Of a DNA stretch of 64,000 bases, positions 1 through 8,957 are shown one piece after another; the first letter of the stretch is position 1; the number at the start of each line of letters is the position of its first letter. The stretch comes from Geomobilibacter sp964432205. GTDB taxonomy: Bacteria; Desulfobacterota; Desulfuromonadia; Geobacterales; DSM-12255. The translations under genes were made by a program, and so were the position numbers. Location of the stretch: contig CAYSMK010000004.1 of NCBI GenBank assembly GCA_964432205.1, positions 62,001 to 126,000 on the forward strand. Direction: 5' to 3'. The notes below the pieces were generated by a model. That model saw only the letters and a program-made list of their open reading frames with translations, was not told the DNA's origin and did not search any database.

Positions 1-1126
1 ACATACCGAACGATACGGCTGTGATATAACTGTTCGCGATTGAGATAGTCCCTCCTGAGCTCCAAATGCCGTAGCTGTTGCCTGGCATAGAAGGTGTATT
101 GGGTCCCGGATAAACAGTGGTAGATACATTGTTCAGTATTGTCTTTCCGCTGTAACCGCCGATGCCGTAATTGAAATTGCCATTTCCTACCGAGATCAAA
201 ACATTTTTCATCGTGACCGTATTGCCGTTGTTTGTGCCTGAAATGATCCCCCAGTTCGTTGCAAATTCCCCTTGGAGATCAACGGTTATATCTGTCAGCA
301 CAGGTGATCCGTACCGAATATCGATACCTATGTTACTGGATTGCCCGCCGGCAGCCCGCGCGGTTACATGAGTCAATTTAGACGAGCCTGCAACATATAT
401 GGCGCTTGAGCTCGATGCCCCGCCGGTGCTTTCTACTGTTAAAAAGCGGATTTCTACATTATCCGCACTTTGAACAACTGCAGTTCCGCTTTTAATCACG
501 GTCGCATTTTCTCCTGAACCTTCCACGTCTACATAAGGCTGTGTTAACAACGCCCCTCCGGCAAGGTCATAAATGCCGGGCTGTATCCTGACAAGACATC
601 TATTTGATGCCGAAGGTGTGCCGCACCAGGTTGAAAGTGCGTTCATGGCCGCGACGGGGCTTGTATAATCACCATCGGCAGGCGCAACGATTGCCACCTT
701 GCTGATCTTCCTTTGATACAGCGTGTCATGGTTGTGACCTACGTCTGCCTTACCGGCGAGAGCGGCATTAAGCCCGGTTACCTGCGACTGATCGTGGGAA
801 TGAACGGCTGGCGAAAAATCAATAGCATGCATTCCGTCGAGAAAATCCGCATTTAATCCTGAGGTGGATATCTTAGCCGCCGAAATCGGCCCAGTAATCT
901 TTGCGTCGGTCACTGCGCCGTCCGCGATCTTAGCTGCGGTAACCGCCCCATCCTGAATGTGCCCCGTCTTTACACCACTCCCTGAGTTGGTGTTTTGACC
1001 ACTGGTCCCGTCTGCCTCTTTCAGCTTTACCGATGTAACCTCGTCGTTTGCCACTGAGGCGAATGAGGTTGCCGACATCGCCATGGTAATGGCAGCGGCC
1101 AGAACTACTACGAACCTCTTCTGCAT
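1..1126 (-). CDS. Exported beta-helix / pectate-lyase-fold-like surface protein, 3' end outside the window
   Basis: This open frame starts at an ATG at 1126 behind an AGGAGGAAGA-type ribosome binding site and runs off the left edge after about 375 codons. It begins with a signal peptide (MQKRF, a hydrophobic stretch, then SFA). Residues of about 55-85 contain repeated GAVTAAKI/GAVTDAKI units, followed by a histidine-containing VHSHDQSQVTGL and KADVGHNHD segment like those in phage tail-fibre and other trimeric surface proteins. From about residue 145 the sequence is rich in short V/I-x-V, N and G repeats, as in right-handed parallel beta-helix proteins. The role may be adhesion or carbohydrate binding, but no catalytic residues could be assigned. 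The family call rests on composition and repeats only. Confidence 0.7.
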   Translation of the reverse strand, partial: MQKRFVVVLAAAITMAMSATSFASVANDEVTSVKLKEADGTSGQNTNSGSGVKTGHIQDGAVTAAKIADGAVTDAKITGPISAAKISTSGLNADFLDGMHAIDFSPAVHSHDQSQVTGLNAALAGKADVGHNHDTLYQRKISKVAIVAPADGDYTSPVAAMNALSTWCGTPSASNRCLVRIQPGIYDLAGGALLTQPYVDVEGSGENATVIKSGTAVVQSADNVEIRFLTVESTGGASSSSAIYVAGSSKLTHVTARAAGGQSSNIGIDIRYGSPVLTDITVDLQGEFATNWGIISGTNNGNTVTMKNVLISVGNGNFNYGIGGYSGKTILNNVSTTVYPGPNTPSMPGNSYGIWSSGGTISIANSYITAVSFGM

Positions 1127-1227
1127 GATCTTCTTCCTCCTATGTTGGTGTGATGGCGCCTTCAATGAAGGCGAAATGAAGGCGAAATAGGCTGTTGGGA
1201 AATAGTGAAAAAGCTTTGGTGAGCGGA

Positions 1228-1257
1228 TTTATACATGAGAACGATTAGACAAGTAAA
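1228..1257 (-). promoter_or_regulatory. Possible sigma-70 promoter for the beta-helix protein
   Basis: On the minus strand TTTACT (1252-1257) is followed after 18 nt by TATAAA (1228-1233), about 100 nt before the start codon at 1126. The -35 match is weak. Between it and the gene lie short direct copies of GAAGGCGAAAT (about 1167-1190). At 1317-1336 a CCCCGC/GCGGGG hairpin without a T-run follows the response regulator gene. Confidence 0.35.
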
Positions 1258-1367
1258 TCAGCCGGAAGGAGTATTTTTGGAGTATATGGAGGGTGAGGAG
1301 CGGGGATGATGAATCACCCCGCCGCACGCAGCGGGGCATCTGAACGAAGTTTGACGGCCTGTTAGAT

Positions 1368-1991
1368 TTATATAATGCCCATTTTGCGTGCCTTCATGAG
1401 GGCATCGCGCCTGTTCTTCGACTGCAGCTTTTCATAGATGTTCGTTACGTGGGTATGGACCGTGTGAACGCTCAGGTGAAGGGTCCCAGCGATCTCCTTG
1501 TAACTCAGCCCCTGCCCGATACGCTCCAGTATCTCCCGCTCCCTGCGGCTAAGAACAGATTGGTCGTCATGGGAGACGTCATGAAATTCACCGATCACCT
1601 TCCGCGCTATATGGGGACTCATGGGAGCCCCGCCCGCACGGAGCTCGTAAATTGCCTCCACCAACTCCCGCGGCGTGCACCCCTTCACCATATAACCGCT
1701 TGCCCCGGCCCTGAGGGCAGGAAAGAGGTTGCCACGGTCGGCATAGGCGGAATAGACCATTATCTCGATGCCGGGCTTGCTACTCTTTACCCGTGAAATC
1801 AGTTCAATCCCGCTCATCCCGGGAAGGGCCAGGTCCACCAGCATGATGTCGGTATCGTGCGTATCGAGAGCGGTGAGCGCCTCCTCGGCGGTCGAATAGG
1901 TACCCGCCACCGTTATCCCCTGCTCGCAGCTCAGTATGAGCGACAAACTGTGCAACAGATCCGGATCGTCTTCGACGATTGTCAAGCGCAC
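1368..1991 (-). CDS. NarL/FixJ-family response regulator
   Basis: This is a two-component response regulator of about 207 residues. The receiver domain starts at VRLTIVEDD, with the acidic pocket EDD, the phospho-acceptor Asp in MLVDLALPGMSG and the conserved Lys in YMVKG. A LuxR-type helix-turn-helix follows (SRREREILERIGQGLSYKEIA, then LHLSVHTVHTHVTNIYEKL). The frame stays open upstream, but that part crosses the pssA terminator. I therefore take the GTG at 1991, where the receiver begins. An alternative GTG at 2048 has a stronger GGGAGGG ribosome binding site and would add 19 residues. No partner histidine kinase is adjacent. Confidence 0.88.
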   Translation of the reverse strand: MRLTIVEDDPDLLHSLSLILSCEQGITVAGTYSTAEEALTALDTHDTDIMLVDLALPGMSGIELISRVKSSKPGIEIMVYSAYADRGNLFPALRAGASGYMVKGCTPRELVEAIYELRAGGAPMSPHIARKVIGEFHDVSHDDQSVLSRREREILERIGQGLSYKEIAGTLHLSVHTVHTHVTNIYEKLQSKNRRDALMKARKMGII

Positions 1992-2065
1992 AGAGCCTTC
2001 CCGCAATCTGCTTGCATCGGTGTTAAGGTAAAAGGCCCGAGCCCTCACATCAACCCTCCCTTTTT

Positions 2066-2106
2066 GCAAAAATCCCCCTGCCACACTCGTGCAACAGGGG
2101 GATTTG
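2066..2106 (-). terminator. Rho-independent terminator after pssA
   Basis: The inverted repeat AAATCCCCCTG ... CAGGGGGATTT (arms at 2070-2080 and 2095-2105) is followed on the minus strand by a T-run (2068-2072). It ends the ilvD-to-pssA transcript. Confidence 0.85.
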
Positions 2107-2145
2107 AAACTCAATGAATGAAATGATGCACAACAGCCGCAATTT

Positions 2146-2940
2146 TCAGGGTTTCTTGCCGCCGGAGGAAACGGCTTCATGCCCCTTGTGCACCGCCTTC
2201 TCCAGACGCCGGCGCCGTGGCCAGGTGATCAGATAGGTGATCGGCCCGGACAGGATGTAGCAGAGGAAGAACACGAACATCATGATTGCCGGCTCCGCGG
2301 CAATGATGATGATCAAGAGGACCGCCAGGACCAGGAAACCGAACGGCTGGCGCTTGATCAGCTCCGGGTCCTTGAAGGAATAGTACTTGACGCTGGAGAC
2401 CATCAGGAACGCCAGGAAATAGATGAGAACCAGGATGGCCAGCTTCTTGTACGAACTGGGCCAGCCGAAGTGGTAGAAAAAGATCACCGTTGAGGACACC
2501 ATGCTCGCGGCGGCCGGAATGGGGAGCCCGATGAACCGCTTGCTCTCGACGGTATCCACCTGCACGTTGAAGCGGGCCAGTCGCAGTGCCCCGCAAACGA
2601 CGAACAGGAAGGCGGCAAGCCACCCCAGGCGGCCGAACGGCTTCAGCGCCCAGGAGAACATCAACAGGCCAGGGGCCACGCCGAACGCCACCAGATCGGC
2701 CAGGGAGTCGTACTCCACACCGAATTTGCTGGTGGTGCCGGTTGCCCTCGCCACCTTGCCGTCCAGGCCGTCAAACACCGACGACACCAGTATCCAGATG
2801 GCCGCGGTCCGGTAATCACCCCCCATGGTGGCCACCATGCTGTAAAAACCGGCAAAGAGGCTACCGGTGGTGAAGAGGTTGGGAAGGATGTAGATCCCCT
2901 TGCGCATGCTCTCGATTCGGTGGTTCTTTTCCTCGCTCAC
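2146..2940 (-). CDS. pssA: CDP-diacylglycerol--serine O-phosphatidyltransferase
   Basis: This integral membrane enzyme of about 264 residues condenses CDP-diacylglycerol with serine to give phosphatidylserine. It carries the CDP-alcohol phosphotransferase signature DGLDGKVARATG...GVEYDSLAD near residues 60-85 and multiple hydrophobic segments. The GTG start at 2940 overlaps the psd stop codon in a GTGA junction, which implies translational coupling. The next step, decarboxylation by Psd, is encoded immediately upstream, so the pair makes phosphatidylethanolamine. A terminator follows at 2066-2106. Confidence 0.95.
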   Translation of the reverse strand: MSEEKNHRIESMRKGIYILPNLFTTGSLFAGFYSMVATMGGDYRTAAIWILVSSVFDGLDGKVARATGTTSKFGVEYDSLADLVAFGVAPGLLMFSWALKPFGRLGWLAAFLFVVCGALRLARFNVQVDTVESKRFIGLPIPAAASMVSSTVIFFYHFGWPSSYKKLAILVLIYFLAFLMVSSVKYYSFKDPELIKRQPFGFLVLAVLLIIIIAAEPAIMMFVFFLCYILSGPITYLITWPRRRRLEKAVHKGHEAVSSGGKKP

Positions 2941-3599
2941 GGCAGTATCCCCAGCACGGTTTCGCCACAACGGGTCTTCTCACCCATGGCCACCCTGATG
3001 TCGGTCCCCTTGGGAAGATATACGTCGAGCCTGGAGCCGAAACGGATCAGCCCGTACCGTCTTCCCCGGTTCAGTGTATCACCTTTCTGGGCATAGCAGA
3101 CTATCCGCCTGGCGATAAGCCCGGCCACCTGCACCACGACAATCTTCACTCCCCTCGCCGTCTCCAGGATGATGCCGAGCCGCTCGTTCTCGAAGGTGGC
3201 GCGCTCGTCCCGCACGTCCAGAAACCTGCCGGACACGTAGAAGGTGTCGACCACGCGACCGGTAAGCGGCGCCCGGTTCACGTGCACATTGAAAACGGAC
3301 ATGAAGATGCTCACCTTGCTCATCTCCTGCCCCAAATGTTCTTCAAAGGCATCGCCCAGATAGACGACGACCCCGTCGGCCGGGGCCAGCACGGCCCGCT
3401 CGTCGGTCGAGCCGGTCCGCTGGGGATTGCGGAAAAAGAAGACGATGAAGCCGGTCAGAAGCAGCAGGAAGCAAACTAACGCAAGCAGCCAGGCAGAGCA
3501 GGTGCGCCAGTACAGAAAGGCGGCAACGGCCGTGAGCGCTGCAGCGCCGGCGATGAACGGAAAGCCTTCGGCAGCTATGGGGGTATGTGTATTGCGCAT
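2937..3599 (-). CDS. psd: Phosphatidylserine decarboxylase proenzyme, short form
   Basis: The enzyme converts phosphatidylserine to phosphatidylethanolamine. It belongs to the short (about 220-residue) proenzyme class that self-cleaves at a Gly-Ser bond to create the pyruvoyl group; here the motif is IRFGSRLDVYLP near the C-terminus. Two membrane segments lie near the N-terminus, followed by APADGVVVYLG and the His-containing NVHVNRAPLTG. I use the ATG at 3599 (MRNTHTP), which fits the family N-terminus; the frame is open to a GTG at 3641. The gene sits between ilvC and pssA in one operon. Confidence 0.93.
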   Translation of the reverse strand: MRNTHTPIAAEGFPFIAGAAALTAVAAFLYWRTCSAWLLALVCFLLLLTGFIVFFFRNPQRTGSTDERAVLAPADGVVVYLGDAFEEHLGQEMSKVSIFMSVFNVHVNRAPLTGRVVDTFYVSGRFLDVRDERATFENERLGIILETARGVKIVVVQVAGLIARRIVCYAQKGDTLNRGRRYGLIRFGSRLDVYLPKGTDIRVAMGEKTRCGETVLGILP

Positions 3600-3690
3600 A
3601 ATACGGATGGCACCGTCAGCAGAAAGGCCGGGCAAGGGCACTGGAAATCACCAACCCCGCCCGGCCCCTACGAAAAGTGCCGCTGTTCTC

Positions 3691-4701
3691 CTAGTTCTTG
3701 GTCTTGTCGACGATCTTCTTGATCCAGGGCATCATGCTGCGCAGCCGTTCGCCAACCTGCTCGATCGGATGGGCAGCGTTGAGCCGGCGGCGCGCCGTCA
3801 TCTCCGGATAGTTGGCAGCCCCTTCGAGGATGAAACGCTTGGCGTACTCGCCGTTCTGGATGTTGGCCAGACACTCCTTCATCGCCTTGCGGCTCTGCTC
3901 GTTGATCACCTGCGGACCGGTGACGTATTCGCCGTATTCGGCGTTGTTGGAGATGGAGTAGTTCATGTTGGCGATGCCGCCTTCGTACATCAGGTCAACG
4001 ATCAGCTTGAGCTCGTGCAGACACTCGAAGTAGGCCATCTCCGGGGCATACCCCGCCTCCACCAGCGTCTCGAAGCCGGCCTTGACCAGTTCCACGGCAC
4101 CGCCGCACAGCACGGCCTGCTCGCCGAACAGGTCGGTCTCGGTCTCGTCCTTGAAGGTGGTTTCGATGATGCCGGTCCGGCCGCCGCCGATGGCGCTGGC
4201 ATACGAAAGCGCCACCTCGCGGGCCTTGCCCGAAGCGTCCTGGAATATTGCGATCAGATCGGGAATCCCCCCGCCTCTGACGAACTCGGAGCGGACCGTG
4301 TGCCCCGGTGCCTTGGGGGCAATCATGATCACGTCGAGATCGGCGCGGGGCACGACCTGGTTGTAGTGGATGGCAAAGCCGTGGGCAAAGGCCAGGGTGG
4401 CACCCTGCTTCAGCTGCGGCTCGATCTCGTCGCGGTAGAGACGGGACTGGAACTCGTCGGGGGTAAGAATCATCACCAAGTCTGCCGCGGCCACGGCGTC
4501 AGCGACGGTCGCCACCTTCAGACCGGCATTCTGTGCCTTGACCGCCGACGCCGAGCCGGCGCGCAGGGCCACGGTCACGTCAACCCCGGAATCCTTGAGG
4601 TTGCAGGCATGGGCATGTCCCTGGGAACCGTAGCCAACCACCGCCACTTTCTTACCCTTGATGATCGCAAGATCACAATCCTTGTCGTAATAAACGTTCA
4701 T
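3691..4701 (-). CDS. ilvC: Ketol-acid reductoisomerase
   Basis: This is the class I NADPH-dependent enzyme (336 residues; family about 330-340) that isomerises and reduces acetolactate or acetohydroxybutyrate in valine, leucine and isoleucine synthesis. The Rossmann motif VAVVGYGSQGHAHACNL is near residue 20. The knotted C-terminal domain has the metal-binding acidic residues in KDETETDLFGEQAVLCGG. It starts at an ATG behind a GGAGG. It lies downstream of ilvD, ilvB and ilvN on the same strand. Confidence 0.97.
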   Translation of the reverse strand: MNVYYDKDCDLAIIKGKKVAVVGYGSQGHAHACNLKDSGVDVTVALRAGSASAVKAQNAGLKVATVADAVAAADLVMILTPDEFQSRLYRDEIEPQLKQGATLAFAHGFAIHYNQVVPRADLDVIMIAPKAPGHTVRSEFVRGGGIPDLIAIFQDASGKAREVALSYASAIGGGRTGIIETTFKDETETDLFGEQAVLCGGAVELVKAGFETLVEAGYAPEMAYFECLHELKLIVDLMYEGGIANMNYSISNNAEYGEYVTGPQVINEQSRKAMKECLANIQNGEYAKRFILEGAANYPEMTARRRLNAAHPIEQVGERLRSMMPWIKKIVDKTKN

Positions 4702-4853
4702 GTACGTCCTCCATGTATTTTCTGCTCAGATGAATTCTGGCACTTGAAACTAAACGTTGCCCTGTTGCAGGGGTGTGGATTTTGTGTCGGATCAAGGCGC
4801 CCAAGGGATTCAGCAGGGCAACGCCGAGCCGGCGCAAAAGCCGCGCTCCCTTC

Positions 4854-5345
4854 TCACCCTTTCCAGCCTTTGGCGCCGCGGCCTATGGCCACCGCCCCGG
4901 TCCTGACGACCTCCTTCAGCCCCAGCGGCCGAAGCAGCTCCAGGATGGCATCGATCTTGGACGGCGCTCCGGTTGCCTCGATGGTGTAGGACTTGGGGGT
5001 GACATCGATGATCTTGGCCCGGAAAATGTCCACGATCCGCAACACCTCGGTCCGGCTTTCGTCCTCGGCAGTCACCTTTACCAGCGCCATTTCCCGTTCG
5101 ATGGCGCTGCCGTCCGTGAAATCGATCACCTTGATCACGTCGATCAGCTTGTTCAGCTGCTTGGTGATCTGCTCCAGGATCTGCTCGTCACCGCGGGTAA
5201 CCAGCGTGATCCGGGAAATGGCTTCGTCGTTGGTCGGCGCAACCGCCAGGGAGTCGATATTGAACCCCCTGCCGGAAAAGAGCGCCGCAACCCGCGATAG
5301 TACTCCGAATTCGTTCTCGACGAGAACCGAAATTGTATGTGTCAT
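4854..5345 (-). CDS. ilvN: Acetolactate synthase small (regulatory) subunit
   Basis: This regulatory subunit of about 163 residues starts with an ACT domain (MTHTISVLVENEFGVLSRVAAL) and has the second ACT-like half typical of IlvN/IlvH. It binds the valine feedback inhibitor and activates IlvB. The ATG at 5345 has AGGAG just upstream. An in-frame upstream extension is encoded by repeat DNA and is not part of the protein. Confidence 0.95.
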   Translation of the reverse strand: MTHTISVLVENEFGVLSRVAALFSGRGFNIDSLAVAPTNDEAISRITLVTRGDEQILEQITKQLNKLIDVIKVIDFTDGSAIEREMALVKVTAEDESRTEVLRIVDIFRAKIIDVTPKSYTIEATGAPSKIDAILELLRPLGLKEVVRTGAVAIGRGAKGWKG

Positions 5346-5367
5346 GGATGAATCTCCTGTGAAAGCG

Positions 5368-5432
5368 GGCACAGGGCGCAAGGCACAAGGCTCAAGATAA
5401 TTCTTGCGCCCAGCGCCTTGCACCTTGCGCCT
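5368..5432. repeat. Heptamer-periodic facing repeat, ilvB-ilvN gap
   Basis: The left arm reads GGCGCAA GGCACAA GGCTCAA and the right arm TTGCGCC CAGCGCC TTGCACC TTGCGCC, with about 8 nt between them. Each arm has a 7-nt period and the arms are largely complementary, so a long hairpin is possible. It is one of seven such loci in the window. Confidence 0.75.
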
Positions 5433-5437
5433 GAAAT

Positions 5438-7138
5438 TTATGCATTCAGCACCATCTCGTTCAGGGACGCCCCGGCCGGTACCATGGGGAGCACCTTTTC
5501 CTCCCGGGCGATCTTGAACTCCATGATGACCGGTCCGGGTGTGGCGAACCCCTTTTGAATGGTCTCCGCCACCTCGTCATGCCTGGTGGCCTGGAAACCG
5601 GTGGCGCCAAAGGCCTCGGCCAGCTTTATGAAGTCGATCGGATGCTCCATGCAGGTCTGCGAGTAGCGCTTGTCAAAGAAGAGCTCCTGCCATTGCCGGA
5701 CCATCCCCAGGAAGTTGTTGTTCAGGATGACGATCTTCACCGGCAGACGATTCTGGACCAGGGTGGCGATCTCCTGCAGGTTCATCTGAAAGCCGCCATC
5801 GCCGCAGACCGCGATCACCTGCCGGTCCGGGAAGGCCGCCTGGGCGCCCATGGCCGCCGGCAGACCGTACCCCATGGTGCCGAGCCCGCCGGAAGAGAGC
5901 AGGGTGCGGGGTCTGGTAAAGGTGAAGAACTGGGCGGTCCACATCTGGTGCTGTCCCACGTCGGTGGCAACAATGGCGTCCGGTTCCGAGAGTTCGCGCA
6001 GCTTCTCGATGACGTACTGGGGCTTGATGACCGCGGCGGCATGCTTGTAGGTCAGCGGATGCTTGACCTTCCACCCCTCGATCTCGGCCTGCCAGGGTTT
6101 GATCCCTTCCAGGAACTCCGCCAGCTTGCCGGGATGCGCCTCGACCTCCCTGATCATCTTGGCGAGGACATCCTTCACGTCGCCCACGATGGGGAGGTCG
6201 ACCCGGACGTTCTTCTTGATGGAGGTCGGGTCGACGTCGATGTGGATGATCTTGGCGTGGGGCGCAAAGGTGGAGAGCTTGCCGGTCACCCGGTCGTCGA
6301 AGCGGGCGCCGACCGCCACCAGCACGTCGGTATGGGTCACGGCCATGTTGGCGTAGTACGTGCCGTGCATGCCGAGCATCCGCAGGGCGTTGGGCGCATT
6401 CTCCGGATAGGCGCCGAGCCCCATGAGGGTGGTGGTCACCGGCACGTTCAGCATCGTGCAGAGCCGGGTCAACTCCTCGGCCGCATTGCCCAGGATGACG
6501 CCCCCCCCTACGTAAATTACCGGCTTCCTGGCAGTCATGAGCATGGCCACGGCCCGCTCGATCTGCTTCGGGTGCCCCTCCACGGTCGGCTTGTAGCTGC
6601 GGATCTCGATGGTCTCCGGGTACTTGAACTCGGCCAGGGCGATCTGCACGTCCTTGGGGATATCTACCAGCACCGGGCCGGGTCGGCCGGTACGGGCGAT
6701 ATAGAAGGCCTTCTTCATGATGGTCGGCAGTTCCTTGACGTCCCTGACCAGGAAGTTGTGCTTGGTGCAGGGACGGGTGATGCCGATGATGTCCACTTCC
6801 TGGAAGGCGTCGTTGCCGATCAGCGCCGTGGGGACCTGACCGGTGATGATGACCAGCGGAATGGAGTCCATGTACGCCGTGGCAATGCCGGTCACGGTGT
6901 TGGTCGCGCCGGGCCCGGAGGTGGCGATGGCGACACCGACCTTGCCGGTGGCGCGGGCGTAGCCGTCGGCCGCATGCACGCCGGCCTGCTCGTGGCGCGG
7001 CAGGATATGACGGATACCCTTGAAGCTGAAAATTTCGTCGTAGATATTGATGACCGTGCCGCCGGGATAGCCGAAAACCGTATCGACCCCTTCCCGCTTC
7101 AGGCACTCCAGGAGTATTCGTGCTCCGTTCATTTTCAT
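5438..7138 (-). CDS. ilvB: Acetolactate synthase large (catalytic) subunit
   Basis: This thiamine-diphosphate enzyme of 566 residues makes acetolactate from pyruvate. Visible are the N-terminal PYR-domain glutamate region (HEQAGVHAADGYARATGKVG), the FAD/central domain and the C-terminal ThDP motif GDGGFQMNLQEI...ILNN. The ATG at 7138 follows GGAGGAAG; the open frame upstream is not preceded by a better site. It is co-transcribed with ilvN, which follows after a 92-nt repeat-bearing gap. Confidence 0.97.
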   Translation of the reverse strand: MKMNGARILLECLKREGVDTVFGYPGGTVINIYDEIFSFKGIRHILPRHEQAGVHAADGYARATGKVGVAIATSGPGATNTVTGIATAYMDSIPLVIITGQVPTALIGNDAFQEVDIIGITRPCTKHNFLVRDVKELPTIMKKAFYIARTGRPGPVLVDIPKDVQIALAEFKYPETIEIRSYKPTVEGHPKQIERAVAMLMTARKPVIYVGGGVILGNAAEELTRLCTMLNVPVTTTLMGLGAYPENAPNALRMLGMHGTYYANMAVTHTDVLVAVGARFDDRVTGKLSTFAPHAKIIHIDVDPTSIKKNVRVDLPIVGDVKDVLAKMIREVEAHPGKLAEFLEGIKPWQAEIEGWKVKHPLTYKHAAAVIKPQYVIEKLRELSEPDAIVATDVGQHQMWTAQFFTFTRPRTLLSSGGLGTMGYGLPAAMGAQAAFPDRQVIAVCGDGGFQMNLQEIATLVQNRLPVKIVILNNNFLGMVRQWQELFFDKRYSQTCMEHPIDFIKLAEAFGATGFQATRHDEVAETIQKGFATPGPVIMEFKIAREEKVLPMVPAGASLNEMVLNA

Positions 7139-7169
7139 ATAATCTTCCTCCCCGTAGAGGGAAAATACC

Positions 7170-7219
7170 GTAGGGGCGCATGGCATGCGCCCTGATGGGC
7201 GAACGCCGTTCGCCCCTAC
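7170..7219. repeat. GTAGGGGCG-bounded double palindrome
   Basis: This 50-nt element runs from GTAGGGGCG to CGCCCCTAC and contains two adjacent perfect or near-perfect palindromes (GGGCGCATGGCATGCGCCC and GGGCGAACGCCGTTCGCCC). It lies between ilvD and ilvB. A related element is at 26008-26080. The design resembles REP/BIME units. Confidence 0.75.
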
Positions 7220-7233
7220 AGGTTCATGGTTGG

Positions 7234-8895
7234 TTATTCCGCCGTGGTTACCGCACCGGTATGGGCCGAGGTCACCACCTTGGCGTACCTGGCCAGCCAG
7301 CCGGTCCTGATCTTCGGCTCCGGGGCTGTCCAGCCCGCCCGCCGGCTAGCCAGCAGTTCGTCGTCCACCAGGAGCTGCAACTGGCGGTTGGGGATATCGA
7401 GACGTATCCGGTCCCCCTCCTCGATCAGGGCGATGGGTCCCCCCTCTGCTGCTTCGGGAGAGATGTGGCCGATGCACGGCCCGCGGGTGCCGCCGGAAAA
7501 CCGGCCGTCGGTGATCAGTGCCACCGAATCGCCGAGCCCCATCCCCATGATGGCGGCCGTCGGGGCCAGCATCTCCCGCATCCCCGGACCACCTTTCGGC
7601 CCTTCGTACCGGATCACCACCACATCGCCGGACGTGATCCGGCCTTCCATGATGGCCGCCATGGCTGCCTCCTCGGAATCGAAGCAGCGGGCGGTCCCCT
7701 CGAACTGCATCATGGGCGCCGACACGCCGGACTGCTTGACGACCGCCCCCTTCGGCGCAATGTTGCCGAAGAGGACAGCTATCCCTCCTTCCTGCTTGAC
7801 CGGGTTGTCGAGCGGCCGAATGACCGTTTCGTCGACATTTTCGACGCTGGCAGCCAGCTGCAGGGTCGAGATACCCAGTACCGTAGGATTGTCTTTGATT
7901 TTGTCGCCCAGCTGCTTCAGCACGCCGGCCACGCCGCCGGCAGCGTCCAGGTCCTCCATGAAGTGCTCGCCGGCCGGGTTCATGGACGCGAGCTGCGGGG
8001 TCTCCTTGGCCAACTGGTCGAAGGTCTCCAGCGGCAGATCGACTCCGGCCTCGCGGGCAATGGCCAGCAGGTGGAGGACCGTATTGGACGAGCCGCCCAG
8101 GGCCAGGTCGACCCGGATGGCGTTATCGAAGGCCGCGCGGGTCAGGATGCTCCGCGGGGTCACATTGTTCTGCACCAGCTCGACGATCCGCTCACCGGAG
8201 GCGAAGGCGATCCGCCGCTTCAGCGCCGAAACCGCCAGGGCCGTGCCGCAGCGGGGCAGGCTCATCCCCAGGGTCTCAGTCAGAATCGCCATGGTATTGG
8301 CGGTGAACAGCCCCTGGCAGGAACCCATCCCGGGACAGGCGTTGTCCTCGCAGACCTGTAGCTCCTTGGCGTCGATCACCCCCGCCTTGTAACGGGCCAT
8401 GGCCTCGAAGGTGTCGGTCACGAAGGAGTACTTGCGGTCCCCCTCTCCCCGGCCGCTCATCATCGGCCCGGCAGTCACCACGATGCAGGGGATGTCGAGC
8501 CGGGCGGCAGCCATCAGCATGCCCGGGGTGATCTTGTCGCAGTTGGTCAAAAGCACCAGGCCGTCCAGCCGGTGGGCCTCGGCCACCGACTCCACCATGT
8601 CGGCGATCAGTTCCCGGGTGGGGAGGGAGTAGTGCATCCCCCTGTGCCCCATGGCGATGCCGTCACAAACGCCGGGGATCCCGAAGAAAAAGGCATAGCC
8701 GCCGCCGGAATGGACCCCTTTCTCGATGAACCGCTCCAGATCCCGCATACCCACATGGCCGGGAATCAGGTCGGTAAAACTGGTGGCCACACCGATGAAC
8801 GGCTTGTCAAAGGCGCTCTGGGGGACGCCGGTCCCCTTGAGGAGCGCCCGGTGGGGGGTCCGCTCCAGTCCCTGCTTTATGGTATCACTGCGCAT
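7234..8895 (-). CDS. ilvD: Dihydroxy-acid dehydratase
   Basis: This iron-sulfur dehydratase (553 residues) carries out the third common step of branched-chain amino acid synthesis. It has the IlvD/Edd signature CDKITPGMLMA, the cluster cysteines in NCDK and ACPGMGSCQG, and the C-terminal signature DGRFSGGTRGPCIGH. The ATG at 8895 is well spaced from GGAG; a GTG two codons upstream is less likely. It is the first gene of the ilvD-ilvB-ilvN-ilvC-psd-pssA operon. Confidence 0.97.
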   Translation of the reverse strand: MRSDTIKQGLERTPHRALLKGTGVPQSAFDKPFIGVATSFTDLIPGHVGMRDLERFIEKGVHSGGGYAFFFGIPGVCDGIAMGHRGMHYSLPTRELIADMVESVAEAHRLDGLVLLTNCDKITPGMLMAAARLDIPCIVVTAGPMMSGRGEGDRKYSFVTDTFEAMARYKAGVIDAKELQVCEDNACPGMGSCQGLFTANTMAILTETLGMSLPRCGTALAVSALKRRIAFASGERIVELVQNNVTPRSILTRAAFDNAIRVDLALGGSSNTVLHLLAIAREAGVDLPLETFDQLAKETPQLASMNPAGEHFMEDLDAAGGVAGVLKQLGDKIKDNPTVLGISTLQLAASVENVDETVIRPLDNPVKQEGGIAVLFGNIAPKGAVVKQSGVSAPMMQFEGTARCFDSEEAAMAAIMEGRITSGDVVVIRYEGPKGGPGMREMLAPTAAIMGMGLGDSVALITDGRFSGGTRGPCIGHISPEAAEGGPIALIEEGDRIRLDIPNRQLQLLVDDELLASRRAGWTAPEPKIRTGWLARYAKVVTSAHTGAVTTAE

Positions 8896-8957
8896 ATGCA
8901 CGCTCCACTTTGACCATCGGCACCGGAAAAACGCCCGATGCGCAAATAAGATTGTTG

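Noticed and set aside
1992..2180. Upstream extension of the response regulator
   Set aside because: It runs through the pssA terminator hairpin; the receiver domain starts at 1991. A GTG at 2048 remains possible.
3427..4989. 520-codon plus-strand open frame
   Set aside because: Antisense to psd, ilvC and ilvN; no recognisable domain.
5555..7195. 546-codon plus-strand open frame
   Set aside because: Antisense to ilvB; His/Gly/Asp-rich composition is typical of a shadow frame.
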